A DNA stretch of 64,000 nt from Forficula auricularia (Eukaryota; Arthropoda; Insecta; Dermaptera; Forficulidae): assembly GCA_024734495.1 (NCBI GenBank), contig JALMQS010000852.1:868001-932000 (forward strand). The letters are read 5' to 3'. Positions 20,935 through 33,059 of this stretch are shown here, in pieces. The notes below the pieces were generated by a model. The model had not been told where the DNA came from, did no database searches, and saw nothing but the letters and a program-made list of their open reading frames with translations. The number at the start of each line of letters is the position of its first letter. Position 1 is the stretch's first letter. The translations under genes were made by a program, and so were the position numbers.

Positions 20935-21417
20935 CGAGGGGGACAAACCCAGCTTGGAATTCTCTCCTCAAGAGAATGGCGTGTGCCTAATACAACTATA
21001 ACATTTTATTATTATGATTTATTATTTATTAAATAATTCTTATCTTATTTCCTCGTCTTATCAAACTTTAACTTGAACTCGGTAACCTCTTGCTTTGATA
21101 TTTCAATAATTTTTAAAAGAAATATTTTATTTTCTACTCAAATCTGTTATCTTGGCAATTACTGATTTATAAATGGGCATCTTGTAGTATTAGCAATGCT
21201 CTCTACCTGTGATTGTACAAAGTTTATGCTAATTAAGGTATTAGTAACATACTGTTAGCCCAGTAAATAGGGGGGTTTCATCTTACAATTAATTGAGGAA
21301 AAGATTTTTTCTAGGATCGTTTTGTATGGTGTGGGTATGCCGAATCTAATTTTGTGACCTCGAAAATGTGGTGGACAACATTTGGTGGCCGAAAAACCTC
21401 GAAATTTTCGGACTTTT

Positions 21418-22412
21418 TCCAGTTTGTCTCTTATAATTGTAAGAATTATGAATAAATTATTATTATTATTATTATAACTCGAAAACGGCCCATATTTTGT
21501 AAATAAACGTCCTATAGTAAATTAAAGAGAACAAAATTTCACGTCGCTTAAAAAAAATAGAAAATTGGTCCAGTAGTTCTATTTTTTATTGGATTCCAAA
21601 AATCGGCCTCCAGATCACTTTTGAATACCTAACTCAAACCTTTTTCGATTTTTTCCCATTTTGACCATGAAGGAGCACGTTTTCAACAAAGACAACTCTA
21701 TACATTTTTAAACTAGATTAAATATGCAACAATTCCAACAAAGTTTCATCTTAATTGGATAATGATAACCCGTGCCGCAATGAGTTTGAAGTTTTGCAAA
21801 AAAATCGCAGGTTTTCCTCCATAAAATAAAAATAACTCATCGTATAAACTTGATTCCTATCTCATTGTCTAGGAAATTTTGATGACTTGAACGTTTACTT
21901 GGATCACTTTTTTTATTAAAACTCTTAGATTTATAGATATACAGCATTTTCCATGACAGGAAATGATCCATTTTCAAAATATCGCAGTATTTCCTTCATA
22001 AAATGAAAACCACTCATCATAGAAACTTGATTTCTATCTCATTCTCTAGAAAATTTCATTTAATCGAACGTTTACTTTAAATAAATTTTTGATAAAACTG
22101 TTAGTTTTATAGCTAGCCTGCAATTTCTGGATAGTATATGATTTGAATCCTCAAAAGCGTCATAGTGGTCTTTGTCGAAAACTTGCTCTTTCATAGTCAA
22201 AATTGAAAAAATCGAAAAAAGTGCGAGTTTTTGGGATAGGTATTCAAAAGTGATCTGGGGGGCCGATTTGTGGATCCCCATAAAAAATATAACTACTGGA
22301 CCTATTTTATATTTTTTTTTAAGCGACTCGAAATTTTGTCCTCTTTAATTTACTACTATAGGACGGTTATTTAGAAAATATGGACCGTTTTTAAGTTATA
22401 AGGGAAAAACTG
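21418..22412. repeat. Family F foldback, copy 2 (about 1 kb)
   Basis: Outer arms about 290 bp long pair: 21418-21710 with 22140-22412. Landmarks are CCAGTTTGTCTCTTATAA against TTATAAGGGAAAAACTGG, and a block with GATCACTTTTGAATACC against its inverse. The centre matches 13618-13900. Non-coding. Confidence 0.75.
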
Positions 22413-22539
22413 GAAAGAATCAGAAAATTAACTAAAATTCATATCGCTCTGTGATTGGTGCTCAGACGATAGGTCTGCCTCCTGGCTGCAAATGTGGCAA
22501 GTACTGGTGGCAAATTTTTTCTCTACGAAATTTGAATAT

Positions 22540-22625
22540 GACCTGGGCGATTTGGAAGTTTCGCTATGGGGTGGGGGGGGGGCGATCAACCTCTCCGCGC
22601 TCCCCCCCCGGATCCGCCCTTGGTG
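22540..22625. mobile_element. hAT-like terminus
   Basis: G-run then C-run, ending CCGGATCCGCCCTTG (22609-22623). Read inward on the minus strand it is CAAGGGCGGATCCGGG, the same terminus as the element at 15164. The partner end was not identified. Confidence 0.4.
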
Positions 22626-22859
22626 GTTTCCTGGTTTTAGTGAGCCATCTTGCATTTTTACAGTGCTGAAAATTGTTCTGACTGAAGTGATATTTGATAC
22701 AAAGAAATTAAATGATTTAGCAACTGCTCTACTGTGCCTAAAAATAATTTAATTCTAGATTATTATGGAAATTAAAGAGATAAGAGAATTAAAAGTTTAT
22801 TTTCTCTCGCTCCGGTAGCCGATCAAATTAATTCAGTCTTAGCTACAGCCCTGGACTTA

Positions 22860-23390
22860 TAGATTTATAAAATATTTCACAAAAAAATTAAAAATAATAG
22901 GAATTGTTTCAAATACTTCAAATCATGAACAAAATATTTTTTGGAGAATTTTTCTAAAATTTTGATTTTTATTTTTAATTTTCAAAATTTTGCTCCCAAA
23001 TATTTTTGATAAATTTAAACAATTTTGATTGGTGCTCGAAATTACTCGATTAGTGGTAAGTGGCCCCTGCTGGTCTAAAATTAAAATATATTAATTACAA
23101 CGATTGAATATACAACATCTGATTGAATTGTATATAGTATTAAATATTTTCTAAATTAAATATTGTATAATTGTAAAAAGTAAAAATTAAATTATTTAAA
23201 TTGTAAATTTGAGAAATTCAATATCTTTTTGACATTTTCTTATTCTCATAATAATGACAAAATAAAAATCTAATAATTCAAAAATTGAAAATCCAATCGA
23301 TAGAGGTTATACTTTATTTTATTATTCAGATTATATATTCAATATTATTATTTTGATTATTTATGTCCATCGATTTAATTATTAAAGTTG
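22860..23390 (+). repeat. Segmental duplication, left part of copy A
   Basis: AT-rich block that recurs at 30825-31330. Shared landmarks are GCTCGAAATTACTCGATT, CAACATCTGATTGAATTG and CGATAGAGGTTATA. It is the 5' part of the unit that ends with the zinc-finger array. Confidence 0.65.
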
Positions 23391-23395
23391 TTATA

Positions 23396-23810
23396 AGGAA
23401 ATTTGGACTAAATCTTTTATGCAGATAATTTATATTTTATTGCTAACGTTTCATCAACTTTAATGACTTCTTCAGGTTTCAAATAGCTGACTTCCATGTA
23501 TATTTGTCATTTTTATAATTATTCTTTCTTAGTAAAGATATCAATAAGGCAAGTCATCAACATCAATCAGATTGAAAAAATTTTCTTTTTAAAAATATCT
23601 TTATTTTAAGTTTTAAAAAATAAAAATTTTTCAATCTGATTGATGTTGATGACTTGCCTTATTGATATCTTTACTAAGAAAGAATAATTATAAAAATGAC
23701 AAATATGCAGGGAAGTTAACTATTTGAGCCCTGAAAAAGTCTACAAAGTCTAGGAAAAGTTGGTAATAAAATATAAATTATCTACATAAAAGATATAGTC
23801 CTTATTTTCC
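23396..23810. mobile_element. Foldback insertion with hammerhead-like remnant
   Basis: Inverted arms (about 23396-23595 and 23620-23810) share CAATCTGATTGATGTTGATG and TAAAAGATATAGTCC-type ends. On the minus strand near 23450-23480 the left arm holds CTGAAGA ... GATGAAACGTT, the degenerate hammerhead-like layout. Confidence 0.7.
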
Positions 23811-23920
23811 TACTTTAATAATTAAATAATTATTAATTTTATTATATTTTAAGGGATTTTGATGAGACAGTACAAGGTTCAAAAAAAGACAGAATATAAT
23901 AATATTTTTTATTCAAAGGC

Positions 23921-23954
23921 GACGTTTCGGAGGTTGTACACATTTCTTCTTCAG
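23921..23954 (-). ncRNA. Hammerhead-like core
   Basis: Minus strand: CTGAAGA, a spacer ending CCTCC with no matching 5' stem strand, then GAAACGTC. The core bases are kept but stem II is lost. Confidence 0.3.
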
Positions 23955-24104
23955 GGTGTTGAAAATCAGTTAAGTGAATACAATGTGACATTCCCCTCTG
24001 TCTCCTTTCTCAGTGGTATTAACAATATTAAATATTATTTCATTTTCAGCAGAAATTACTGTACTCTATACATTGTAGGTTTCCTTTACTGACTTTTCAA
24101 AACC

Positions 24105-24137
24105 CTGAAAAAGGAGGGAATAAACCTCCGAAACGTC
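24105..24137 (+). ncRNA. Hammerhead-like core
   Basis: CTGAAAA then GGAGG ... CCTCC (5-bp stem II) then GAAACGTC. The G of CTGANGA is A here, which should abolish activity. Confidence 0.35.
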
Positions 24138-24339
24138 GGCTTTGAACAAAAAAGATTATATTATAATTATCTCTCTGTTTTGAAACTTGGACTGCCTCAT
24201 CAAAATCCATTTGGTTCACTTCACACATGGTCCAGTCATTTGGTAATTTTACCTGGAAAGTTTTCTAAGAGTTTTGAAAATGGGTAATTTTATAGATTTT
24301 GATGTGCTCTTTAGGAATTTCAACTTTTTACCCCGTATT

Positions 24340-24900
24340 TCGCGTCGGCATGATTGGAAAATGGCACCTGAAAGCAGCTTTTTGACAATATCTCCTTTCC
24401 AACTCATTTAACGATATAAATTTTAATATACAAAATGAAACTAAATAAAGTTTCCTACAATTTATGTAATAAACTTTTTTTTGTAAAATGAATAGATTTG
24501 GCCTACGAGCGCCGCAAATCATTATACATCTACGCCAAGCCGTGACATTTAATTTTAACTGATTACATTTGTGAATTATAAAAAATCGCAGTTTTTCATT
24601 AATAAAATGAAAACCACTCATCCGAGAAATTCTTTTCCGTTTGTCCAGGAAATTTTGTTGACTTGAAAGTTTACTTGGACCAGTTTTTTGTTAAAACTCT
24701 CAGATTTATAAATATTCAGCAATTTCCATGACGCTTTTGAGGATTCGGTTCATATCCTGTTCGGAAAATGGATATCTATAAATCTAAGAGTTTTAACAAA
24801 AAAAGAGGTCCAAGTAAAAGTTGAAGTAAATAAAATTTCCTAGAGAATGAAATGGAAATCTATAAAATTACCCATTTTAAAAACTCCTGGTAAACTTTCC
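24340..24900. repeat. Family F, copy 3
   Basis: Contains the AAAACCACTCATCC block and an inverted repeat (about 24674-24720 with 24770-24815; CTTGGACC at one end, GGTCCAAG at the other). Duplicated as copy 4 at 33060-33960. Confidence 0.65.
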
Positions 24901-24939
24901 AGGTAATCTCTTTTTTAGAATAAAATGACTGGACTAACT

Positions 24940-25280
24940 AGGCAATTCCCAGACGAAGCAACGGTAACTCGAGTATCGTCAATTTGAGTTGCCTGTGAGT
25001 AGAATACCTACTGTAAATCGATTCATCAGCTTCTAGGCACTGGTAAACTGTCGTTCAACTGTTTTTGCTCTATTCATTAAGGGAATGTTTCCTCAAAGAC
25101 ACGAGACTCAAATGAATGGCGACCTTCCTGGCAAGTTGCTTGAGACTGGTAGAAAACTCGTAAGATATTCGTCTCTTGGCAATAGTTCCCGTTGTGTCTC
25201 CCCAATACTCAAAATTGGAAGTGGATTACAAGATACTCTCAGAATACTTGAGTTTGTGTTTCGTCGCCTGAGAATCGCCT
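24940..25280. mobile_element. MITE with 37-bp terminal inverted repeats
   Basis: The left end (24940-24976) starts AGGCAATTCCCAGACGAAG; the right end, inverted, starts AGGCGATTCTCAGGCGACG. An inner copy of the GACTCAAATGA block is present. The paralogue is at 34000-34241. Confidence 0.65.
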
Positions 25281-25736
25281 AGTGTAAAAAGGGCCTTAAA
25301 TTCACTTATGTGCTCCGTCTCCAAAAACTACTTCAATCGTATTATAATTTACATTTTTAATAAAGTATAAATATTTCAAATCACCAATTAAATTTATTTA
25401 TATTTAAAAAGAATTTAAGAAAAAAACCTTTTACTTTATTAGAGAGTCGAAGTCCAATTAATAAAAAAAATATTATTTATTTATTTATTGTTGTTTTTCA
25501 GGTGTTTCAATAAATGGTGATGAACACGTCATCCATTGGAATTACAACTGGCCAGTGGGTGATTTGAAATTAAAAAACAAAAAAACATAATAAACATTTC
25601 CACTTGACCAAATTAATCGAACCTTATTTAAAGGTAAATTTTGAGTTGTGGACCCGGAAGTTTTTTCAAAAAAAAGTTTGACACATTCAAGGGCACATAA
25701 AAAGAATTTTTTTTAAATATTGCACGCTGGCCGACG

Positions 25737-26957
25737 ATGTTCACACTAAATTCTAATTTGACTAATCAATTAGCGACAGGGGAGAAACCCTTTGGTTGTG
25801 CACACTGCGAAAAGAGGTTCACACGAAAGTATAATTTGACCATCCATTTACAAACACACACAGGCGAGAAGCCTTTTGGTTGTGCACACTGCCAAAAGAG
25901 GTTCACACGAAAGTATAATTTGACCATCCATTTACAAACACACACAGGCGAGAAGCCTTTTGTTTGTGCACACTGCCAAAAGAGGTTTACTCAAAAGTCT
26001 CATTTGGTTGACCATTTACGAACACACACAGGCGAGAAGCCTTTCAGTTGTGGACATTGTGCGATGAACTTTTCAACTAGAAGCTATTTGACTGTTCATT
26101 TAAGAACACACACATATGGCGAAAAATCTTTTGGTTGTGCACACTGCACAAAGATGTTCAGACGAAAGTCTGAATTGGCTGCCCATTTACGAACACATAC
26201 AGGCGAGAAGCCTTTTGGTTGTGCACATTGCCCAAAGAGGTTTACTCGAAAGTCTGATTTGGTTTACCATTTACGGACACATACAGGCGAGAAGCCTTTT
26301 AGTTGCGCACATTGCCCAAAGAGGTTTACTCATAAGTCTCACTTGGTTTACCATTTACGGACACATACAGGAGAGAAGCCTTTTGGTTGTGCACACTGCC
26401 AAACGAGGTTTACTCAAAAGTCTGATTTGGTTTACCATTTACGGACACACACAGGCGAGAAGCCTTTTGGTTGTGCACACTGCCAAAAGAGGTTTACTCT
26501 TAAGTCTAATTTGGTTAACCATTTACGGACACATAATGGAGAGAAGCCTTTCAGTTGTGATCATTGTCCGATGAACTTTTCAACTAGAAGCTATTTGACT
26601 GTTCATTTAAGAACACACACTGGCGAAAACCCTTTTGGTTGTGCACACTGCACAAAGAGGTTCACACGAAAGTCTGCTCTGGCTGTCCATTTAAGAATAC
26701 ATACAGGCGAGAAGCCTTTTGGTAGTGCAGACTGCCCAACAAGTTTTTGACAAAAGAATACTTTGGCTGTCCATTTACGAACACATACAGGCGAGAAGTC
26801 TTTTAGTTGAGTACACTGCTCAAAGAAGTTTACTAAAAAGTATAATTTGGCTGTTCATTTACGGACACATACAGGAGAGAAGCCTTTTAGTTGCGGGCGC
26901 TGCTCAAAGAAGTTTTCACATAGATATTCTTTGAATAGACATTCACTGACACATTGA
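25737..26957 (+). pseudogene. C2H2 zinc-finger array protein with two nonsense codons
   Basis: From the ATG at 25737, 337 residues encode 11 intact fingers (C-x2-C-x12-H-x3-H) with TGEKPF-type linkers. Finger 12 has lost its first Cys (GSADC), and TGA at 26748 ends the frame. The same frame then goes on through three finger-like units to a natural end (HSLTH, TGA at 26955), broken once more by TGA at 26805-26810. So either a shortened 11-finger protein is made, or this is a pseudogene. Such proteins normally bind DNA. The start falls inside what looks like a worn finger, so true 5' exons may be missing; an acceptor-like TTTTTCAG lies at 25493-25500. Copy B is at 34709. Confidence 0.85.
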
Positions 26958-27900
26958 TGCGAAATTGTCATTAATTTATCATATTGTGGAGAGAAGTTTA
27001 CTTGAAATTTTAGTTTGACTCCAAATTTACTCACATATTCAGCTTTAAAGCCTTTAAATTACAGTTATTGTCCTAGTAAGTTTACAGCAAAAAGACAATT
27101 TACTGTGGATTTGAGGATTCAAACAAATCACACACATCGTAATTAACATTTTAAAAACAGGACAAAAATTGATAAATAATTTTCCTAAATGAATTGTATT
27201 CGAAACCAATTAGTGTGTCCATCAAAGGATTTTACTTACCACATCTCTTCTAATTAGAAATTTACTTTCTCTTCTTTTATCAAATGTGAAATATTATATT
27301 CACAATTCTAAAATATTACATAGCCTTTTAGTAAAAAGGTAGAATTAATTATTTTCTAAAGAAGCATTTTTTTTCAACTCTAAATTGTGTTTTGTTTTTT
27401 GAATATTTTTTTAAACAGGATTTAAAATTTCAATTTACTTGTTAGATTTCTCATTACTTATTTTTATATTTTTATTATTATTTTTATCTATATTATTTTT
27501 CTAACATAAATTCATGGAAATGATCCTCAACTATTGCTATAATATTAGTTACTTGTATAATATTGGATCCCACAAAGAAACATTTGATTTTCTTTTAGAA
27601 ACTCCTTGACACTGATAATATATTTTTGTCAAGACACACACCTCTTCCTTGGTTTCTATTATTATACTCAACTTTTAAATTAAAAAATTCATGTTTGATT
27701 TTACACTTATTAAACATACTGGTTTCAAAAATGCATTTTTATTTATGTATTTCAGGTGTATTTAAATTTTCACAAATGTGAATACTTTCCCCAAATTGTG
27801 GTCTGTTTCATGTGATACTATTCTTACCCAAGGAGGGGCATGTGCAAAATATCATGTCAAAATACCCTTTTTTATTGTTTTAACCAATAACTTCTCAAAA
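26958..27900. other. 3' flank of the zinc-finger array
   Basis: Up to about 27200 it matches the flank of copy B (35380-35580). Beyond that it is AT-rich with no recognised feature. Confidence 0.5.
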
Positions 27901-28070
27901 TTCTAAACCAGATATTCCCAAACTGTGCCCCGCGGTCTTCTCACAGGTGTGCCTGTGAAGCTTCATAATTAATTGAATCAAGATATTTGGCCTAACTAGA
28001 CAAAAAACAAAGTGAGAAGCTATAAATGTATTTATTATTCATTTTTATCTATTACTTATGATTAGACATA

Positions 28071-29144
28071 CCAGGTGTACCGGAAAGTCATTACCGGTTT
28101 TTTCTAAAAAAAAACTACGTAATTTTTAAGAAAATGGAAAATTTATTTATTCAAAGTATTGGCCATTTGATTCTATACAACTTGCCCATCTTTCTGGCAA
28201 TTTATCGATGCCATCCCAAAAAAACTGTTTGTCCTTTGAGCAAACCCATTCATCGAGCCATTTTCTAACTTCTTCGAAATTGGCAAAGTGCTGCTCTGCA
28301 AGCGCGTGTCCCATCGATGCGAAAAGTTGATAGTCGGACGGGGCAAGGTCTGGAGAGTACGGCGGGTGCGATAATATGTCCCACCCAAGTGCTTTCAACG
28401 CTTCCTTGACCGGTTTTGCTTCATGAGACTGTGCGTTATCGTGTTGTAAAATCACTTTACCGTGTCTTCGTGCCCATTCTGGACGTTTTTCGATCAATGC
28501 GTGGTTCAAATTGATCATTTGTTGTCGGTAGCTGTTTCACCAGGTTTCAACAGTTCGTAATACACCACGCCACTCTGGTCCCACCAAACACAGAGCATTG
28601 TCTTTGATGTGGCACCCATCTTCCCACTTTTTGGATTTTCCCCATTGCTCGTAATCGGTCACTAATCGTTTCTTGAGCCACATTTAACGGTTCTGCCAAT
28701 TGTTTTTGAGTTTGGGTTGGGTCTTCATCCAATAACTCCTGTAGTTTCGCATCTTCAAACTTTTTTGGTCTACCAGAACGTTCTTTATCTTGCACATCGA
28801 AATCACCACTTTTGAATTTTCGAAACCACACCTCACATGTTTTTAAGGTTAAAGCATGCTCACCGTAAGTTTCTACCAGCAAACGATGACTTTCAGCTGG
28901 TTTTTTCTTTTGATTAAATAAGAAAAGTAATGCGTGCCGCAAATGCACGTTTTCAGGCATGAAACTTGACATTTTCAAAGAGGTATAAATCTATGAAGGT
29001 GTTACTTTCGAAAAATATAACATGTATAGCTTTGAAGCTTGATGTCAGTAGAATAAAATGCATATGTGTCAAATCATAACATTGCATACTTAAGCCTAGC
29101 GACATCTGTTAGAAAAACCGGTAATGACTTTCCGGTACACCTGG
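28071..29144 (-). mobile_element. mariner-family transposon, internally deleted
   Basis: Terminal inverted repeats of 34-35 bp (28071-28105 and 29111-29144, starting CCAGGTGTACCGG) are identical apart from one T. TA dinucleotides flank both ends (28069-28070 and 29145-29146), the normal target duplication. At 1074 bp it is about 200 bp shorter than a typical mariner. The near-perfect ends suggest a recent, trans-mobilised copy. Confidence 0.92.
28147..28978 (-). pseudogene. mariner transposase, broken
   Basis: The N-terminal part (28978-28615) has both helix-turn-helix regions (e.g. TCEVWFRKFKSGDFD, RSGRPKKF) up to GRWVPH. It then jumps to a late motif in another frame (WWDQSGVVYYELLKPGET), so roughly 70 codons, including the first catalytic Asp region, are missing. 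A further frameshift near 28515 leads to the last part (28518-28147) with HDNAQSH, carrying the second Asp, and the YSPDLAPSDYQLF motif. It cannot make a working transposase. Confidence 0.9.
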
Positions 29145-29404
29145 TACATAAACCAAAAAAATTAACTTTTACACCCTTAAAAATATTTGAAATGTATAGA
29201 AACCCTGTGGTCTGAATTTTTGATTTTCATAGAAAAATAAATAATAAATTCCCAAGATATATTTATCGATTCTAATACAAGAGTATTTAGAGAGACCAAA
29301 TACGGTATTTGTTTTGATATATGTACTTTTATTTAGGTTAGGGCGCCATGTAAAAATGTCAATTAAAAAAAGGCGTAGCGACATGGAAAAGTTAGGCAAC
29401 CCCT

Positions 29405-29790
29405 GCTTAAACTGTTGTAGAAGTTCGTGAAATTGTATGTAGAAACAAATTGTTAGGTTTAGGGATACAAATTTTTGTTTAATTTTAGTCAGAGGAATGT
29501 TATTACAAGAAGTGTCTCAATTCATTTGAACAATTATTCTTTAAATACTTCATAAACAAAATTTTAATTCATAAAATTTAAGTGTGTTTAAAAAAATTAT
29601 GAATTTCAAGGCAAAAAAATAATTGAATATTTCCAAATTCTTTGTTTCTTGAGAAACATTTCAAATTTAACAAAATTTAATTTTAGGATATTGTTTTAAT
29701 AATGAGTTTAAATATAAATAAATTCTATTCAAGCTGAAAATGTAACACTTTAAACAGTGTTGTCTAAATAAATTAATCATGAAAAAAATT
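29405..29790. other. AT-rich spacer, nothing seen
   Basis: No frame, repeat match or motif stands out. Confidence 0.4.
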
Positions 29791-29799
29791 GTATTTAAT

Positions 29800-30720
29800 T
29801 TAAATCGGCCGATTTTCACTCATAGTTGAACATAAATAGGTTTTGACTCTTTTCAAACATGAAAATGAACGTTCTGCGCTGCAATTCGTCGCAGCTAATG
29901 TCATAAATATTCGATATGCTATCTCCACGTTTGGGAACTCAGTGTATATTTCTTTTGTTTGTAAGTGTTTCAAAAGGTCTGATGGTGAATTAGGTTCCAA
30001 ATTTTTATTAGAGCAATACTCGTGTAAGTGCACCAATTCGTCATCCAATGAAAACTCGAGGTCCGAGTCATAGATTTTCCTTAAATGTTCTGACATTTTA
30101 CGAATTTCACTGGAGTTTAGATTGCCGAATTTAGTGATAACTGAAAATTTTTCGTGAATCCTTTCATATGCTTGGCATCTTTTCCGCAATTCAGAATCGA
30201 GGTTGTCAAGAATGAAAGTGATTACTCGAAAATAATCTCTACCTGAAAATTTAACGACTCCATCTCGTGATTCGTCGCCTGTAACTTTCTGCTTCTTCTT
30301 CTGGAAACAGTTGTCTGATATTCTTGACTCTCTGAGATTTCCAACGCTTTATTTTCGTAAAATTCCAATTCCATTCGTGTATCAGCTACCACTTTGATCA
30401 GTCTACGATAGTCATCAATCACGTCAGTTATGCTGATATCAACTTTCTGCAATCTTTGACTAACAGCATTAAATCACGAAAGTAAAAAATGCCAAAGAAT
30501 TTGCATGAATGCTGTTTCAAGTTGAATTCGAAGACCTCTCGCTTCTTGCCTTGTGATCTCATTCTCAGTGATATCTTCTTCAATGATGATTAAAGTTTCA
30601 ACAATTTCACCGTAAAGTACCTTAAATCTTAAATGATTCTTGACGAGCTGACCATCTTGTTGCAGAGAAAGATTTCAAAGAAATTTTTTTCCAACATGAG
30701 TTGGTATAATTTCCCGCCCT
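29800..30720 (-). pseudogene. hAT transposase remnant, middle and C-terminal parts
   Basis: The minus strand has 30189-29800 with the hAT dimerisation signature (ATNCSAERSFSCLKRVKTYL), and upstream 30452-30222 (VIDDYRRLIKVVADTRMEL) and 30660-30480 (LVKNHLRFKVLYGEIVETL) in different frames. It looks like a ZMYM1-type hAT transposase; several frameshifts and stops show it is dead. A GC-rich motif near 30715-30770 (TGCCGCCCTGTGCGTGGG) looks like subterminal hAT sequence. Confidence 0.75.
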
Positions 30721-30824
30721 GTAGCAAATCTGCCGCCCTGTGCGTGGGCACCGAGAACACTTAGTGTAAATCCAGGCCTAAACCTTTTTAAAAAACATGT
30801 CACGGACAATAGTAAAACTATTAC

Positions 30825-31330
30825 GTAATGTTTCAAATACTAGAATACATCAAATTATGTAGAATTAATTTTTTAACAATTTTTCAAAAGATTAAATTTT
30901 TTATATTTTTTTTTAAATTTGTTCCAAAATAATTTTTGAAAAATTTATAAAATTTTGATTGGTACTCGAAATTACTCGATTATAGGTAAGTGTCACCTGG
31001 CGGTCGATAATTAAAATATTTTATTTATTACAAATGATTATACAACATCTGATTGAATTGCTTATATTATTAAATATTAATTTAAATAAAATTTTATTTC
31101 ATTGTAGACTCTCAAATATAAATTATCTATTTTTTAAATTTGAGAAAATCAATTCCTTTGTGACATTTCTTTGATCTCATAATAATTGAATGAATATCTA
31201 AATGAATCCAAAATTCAAAATCCATTCGATAGAGGTTATATTTTATTTTATTATTCAGAATATATATTTTATATTATGTTCTATAATATTTTACTTTTTT
31301 AGTAAAATATAAATATTTTAAATCACCAAT
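30825..31330 (+). repeat. Segmental duplication, left part of copy B
   Basis: Counterpart of 22860-23390, diverged by substitutions and small indels. It is followed by MITE insertions that copy A lacks. Confidence 0.65.
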
Positions 31331-31387
31331 TAAATTTATTTTCATTTTTAATAAATTCTCACGTTCTGATGTGGCCATCCACTTGAA

Positions 31388-31796
31388 TTTACCATACAAC
31401 CTGACCCCTCTCTTATATTTAATATTTAATAAAATTATTTATAATCATGTAGTGGGGGAGGGGGGAGTTAGTTTTTGCATTTTTAGAATTCTGGAGGCCC
31501 ACAGATTATGTATACATAATCTAATTAGCTTTGAATCTCAATGGACCAAAACTACGTGTGAAATTTGTTTTTTTTATTCACACTAGTTTTAGAGGTAAAA
31601 ATGTGGTAACGCACAGACTAACAGACATTTTGACAAAACTATTATTATATCGAAAAATATAATTTTTTCTATGTTCACTTATTGGGGCTCTTTTGCAGAG
31701 CAAAATGCCATGGTTTCGCTCAAATTTTTTTCAATAAAATAGTTTCAGCCTTTTTTGAGATATTTCGAAAAAAAGAATAAAAAAAACACTTTTTAC
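31388..31796 (-). mobile_element. MITE family A, copy 3
   Basis: Inverted relative to copy 1: starts TTTACCATACAACCTG and runs to ACACTTTTTAC, where it meets copy 4 head to head. Its outer terminus is missing at the junction. Confidence 0.7.
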
Positions 31797-32344
31797 TTTC
31801 CCAGACAGGGTATCGTCAATTATTGTAATCGAGCATGAAAAAAGTGTTATTTTTCCTTCTTTATTTCAAAATATCTCAAAAAAGGCTGAAACTATTTTGA
31901 TTAAAAAAATTGAGGGAAACCATATCATTTCGGTCTTCAAAAAAGCCCTAATAAGTGAACATCGAAAAAATTATATTTTTCGATATAAGTAATAATTGTT
32001 TTGTCAAAATGTCTGTTAGTAAGTCTGTCCGTTAGTCTGATAGTCTGTGCGTTACCAAATTTTTGTGGACGAGCTAGCTCAAAAATTAGTGTGAATATCG
32101 AAATCAAGTTTCACACCTAATTTTTGTCCATTGAGATTAAGAGCTGAGTAGATTTTGGTGCATATCGACCAAAAATTAAGAGGATGGAGGGGGGTTGAAA
32201 ATTATAAATCCATGCCATTTGAGCAAACTCAACTATATTTTGTATACATAATCAGTAGACCACTAGAAGTCTAAAAATGCAAAAATTAACCCCACCCCCT
32301 ACATGATTATAAATAATTTTAGGACCAGGTTGTATGCTAAAGTC
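31796..32344 (+). mobile_element. MITE family A, copy 4
   Basis: Starts ACTTTCCCAGACAGGG and ends GTTGTATGCTAAAGT. With copy 3 it makes an inverted pair of about 0.95 kb. A stray end of another copy lies at 32385-32429. Confidence 0.7.
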
Positions 32345-32439
32345 AAGTGGATGGCCACATCAGAACACGTTAGCTCATTTCATGCACAACTATAATACAA
32401 TACTTGACCATACTCTGTATGGTAAAGTAAAGAAAAAAA

Positions 32440-32700
32440 ATCTTATTATATTATTTGGTTCTAAGTATTTGGGAGTCAAGGCCATAGGTATATTATAAAA
32501 AAACATTATTTATTTAATTATTTATTTTCAGATGATTCAATAAATGATGTTGCACGTCGTCCATTGGAACAACAAGTGACCAGTGTGTGATTGGAAATAA
32601 AAAAAAAAAAAATAATAATAAAAAAAAATCATTTCGGGTTCACCAATTAGATCAAATCGTATTTAAAGGTGAGTTTTGAGCTGTTCACAGTCACTGAAGT
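32440..32700 (+). repeat. Third copy of the pre-zinc-finger segment
   Basis: Carries the TTTTCAG-GATTCAATAAATGATG-type segment and the CGTCCATTGGAA motif found at 25490-25640 and 34460-34640, here without a zinc-finger array behind it. The unit has therefore been copied at least three times. Confidence 0.6.
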
Positions 32701-32940
32701 ACTAAATACAATGTGACATTCCCCTCTGTCTCCTCTCTCGGTGGCAGTAACAATATTAAATATTATTTCATTTTAAGCAGATATTACTGTACTCTATACA
32801 TTGTAGGTTTCCTTTACTGACTTTTCAAAACATTGAAAAAGGAGGGAATAAACCTCCAAAACGTCGGCTTTAAATAAAAAAGATTATATTATAATTATCT
32901 CTATGTTTTGAAACTTGGACTGGCTCATTAAAATCCATTT
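32700..32940 (+). repeat. Right half of the hammerhead-type foldback, copy B
   Basis: Matches 23978-24215, including the GGAGGGAATAAACCTCC stem. The core is further decayed (CAAAACGTC for GAAACGTC). Confidence 0.65.
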
Positions 32941-33059
32941 GGCCCCCTTCACACTTAGTCAAGTCATTTGGTAGTTTTATCTGGAAAGTGTTCCAAGAGT
33001 TTTGAAAATGGGTAATTTTATAGATTTTGATGTGCTCTCTCGGAATTACAACTTTGCCA

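Larger units (their letters stand above)
23855..24215. mobile_element. Foldback insertion with two hammerhead-like cores
   Basis: Outer ends GGATTTTGATGAGACAGT and ACTGCCTCATCAAAATCC are inverted copies. Inside, cores lie on opposite strands at 23921-23954 and 24105-24137. The right half is duplicated at 32700-32940, so the insertion precedes the segmental duplication. Confidence 0.7.
27911..29404. mobile_element. hAT-like element split by a mariner
   Basis: The left end reads CAGATATTCCCAAACTGTG; the right end, inverted, CAGGGGTTGCCTAACTTTT. These TIR-like ends suit a short non-autonomous hAT element of about 420 bp, with the mariner at 28071-29144 inside. The flanking 8-mers only partly match, so this is tentative. 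Confidence 0.4.

Noticed and set aside
26116..26574. Second open frame across the zinc-finger array
   Set aside because: Out-of-frame reading of the repeated finger sequence.
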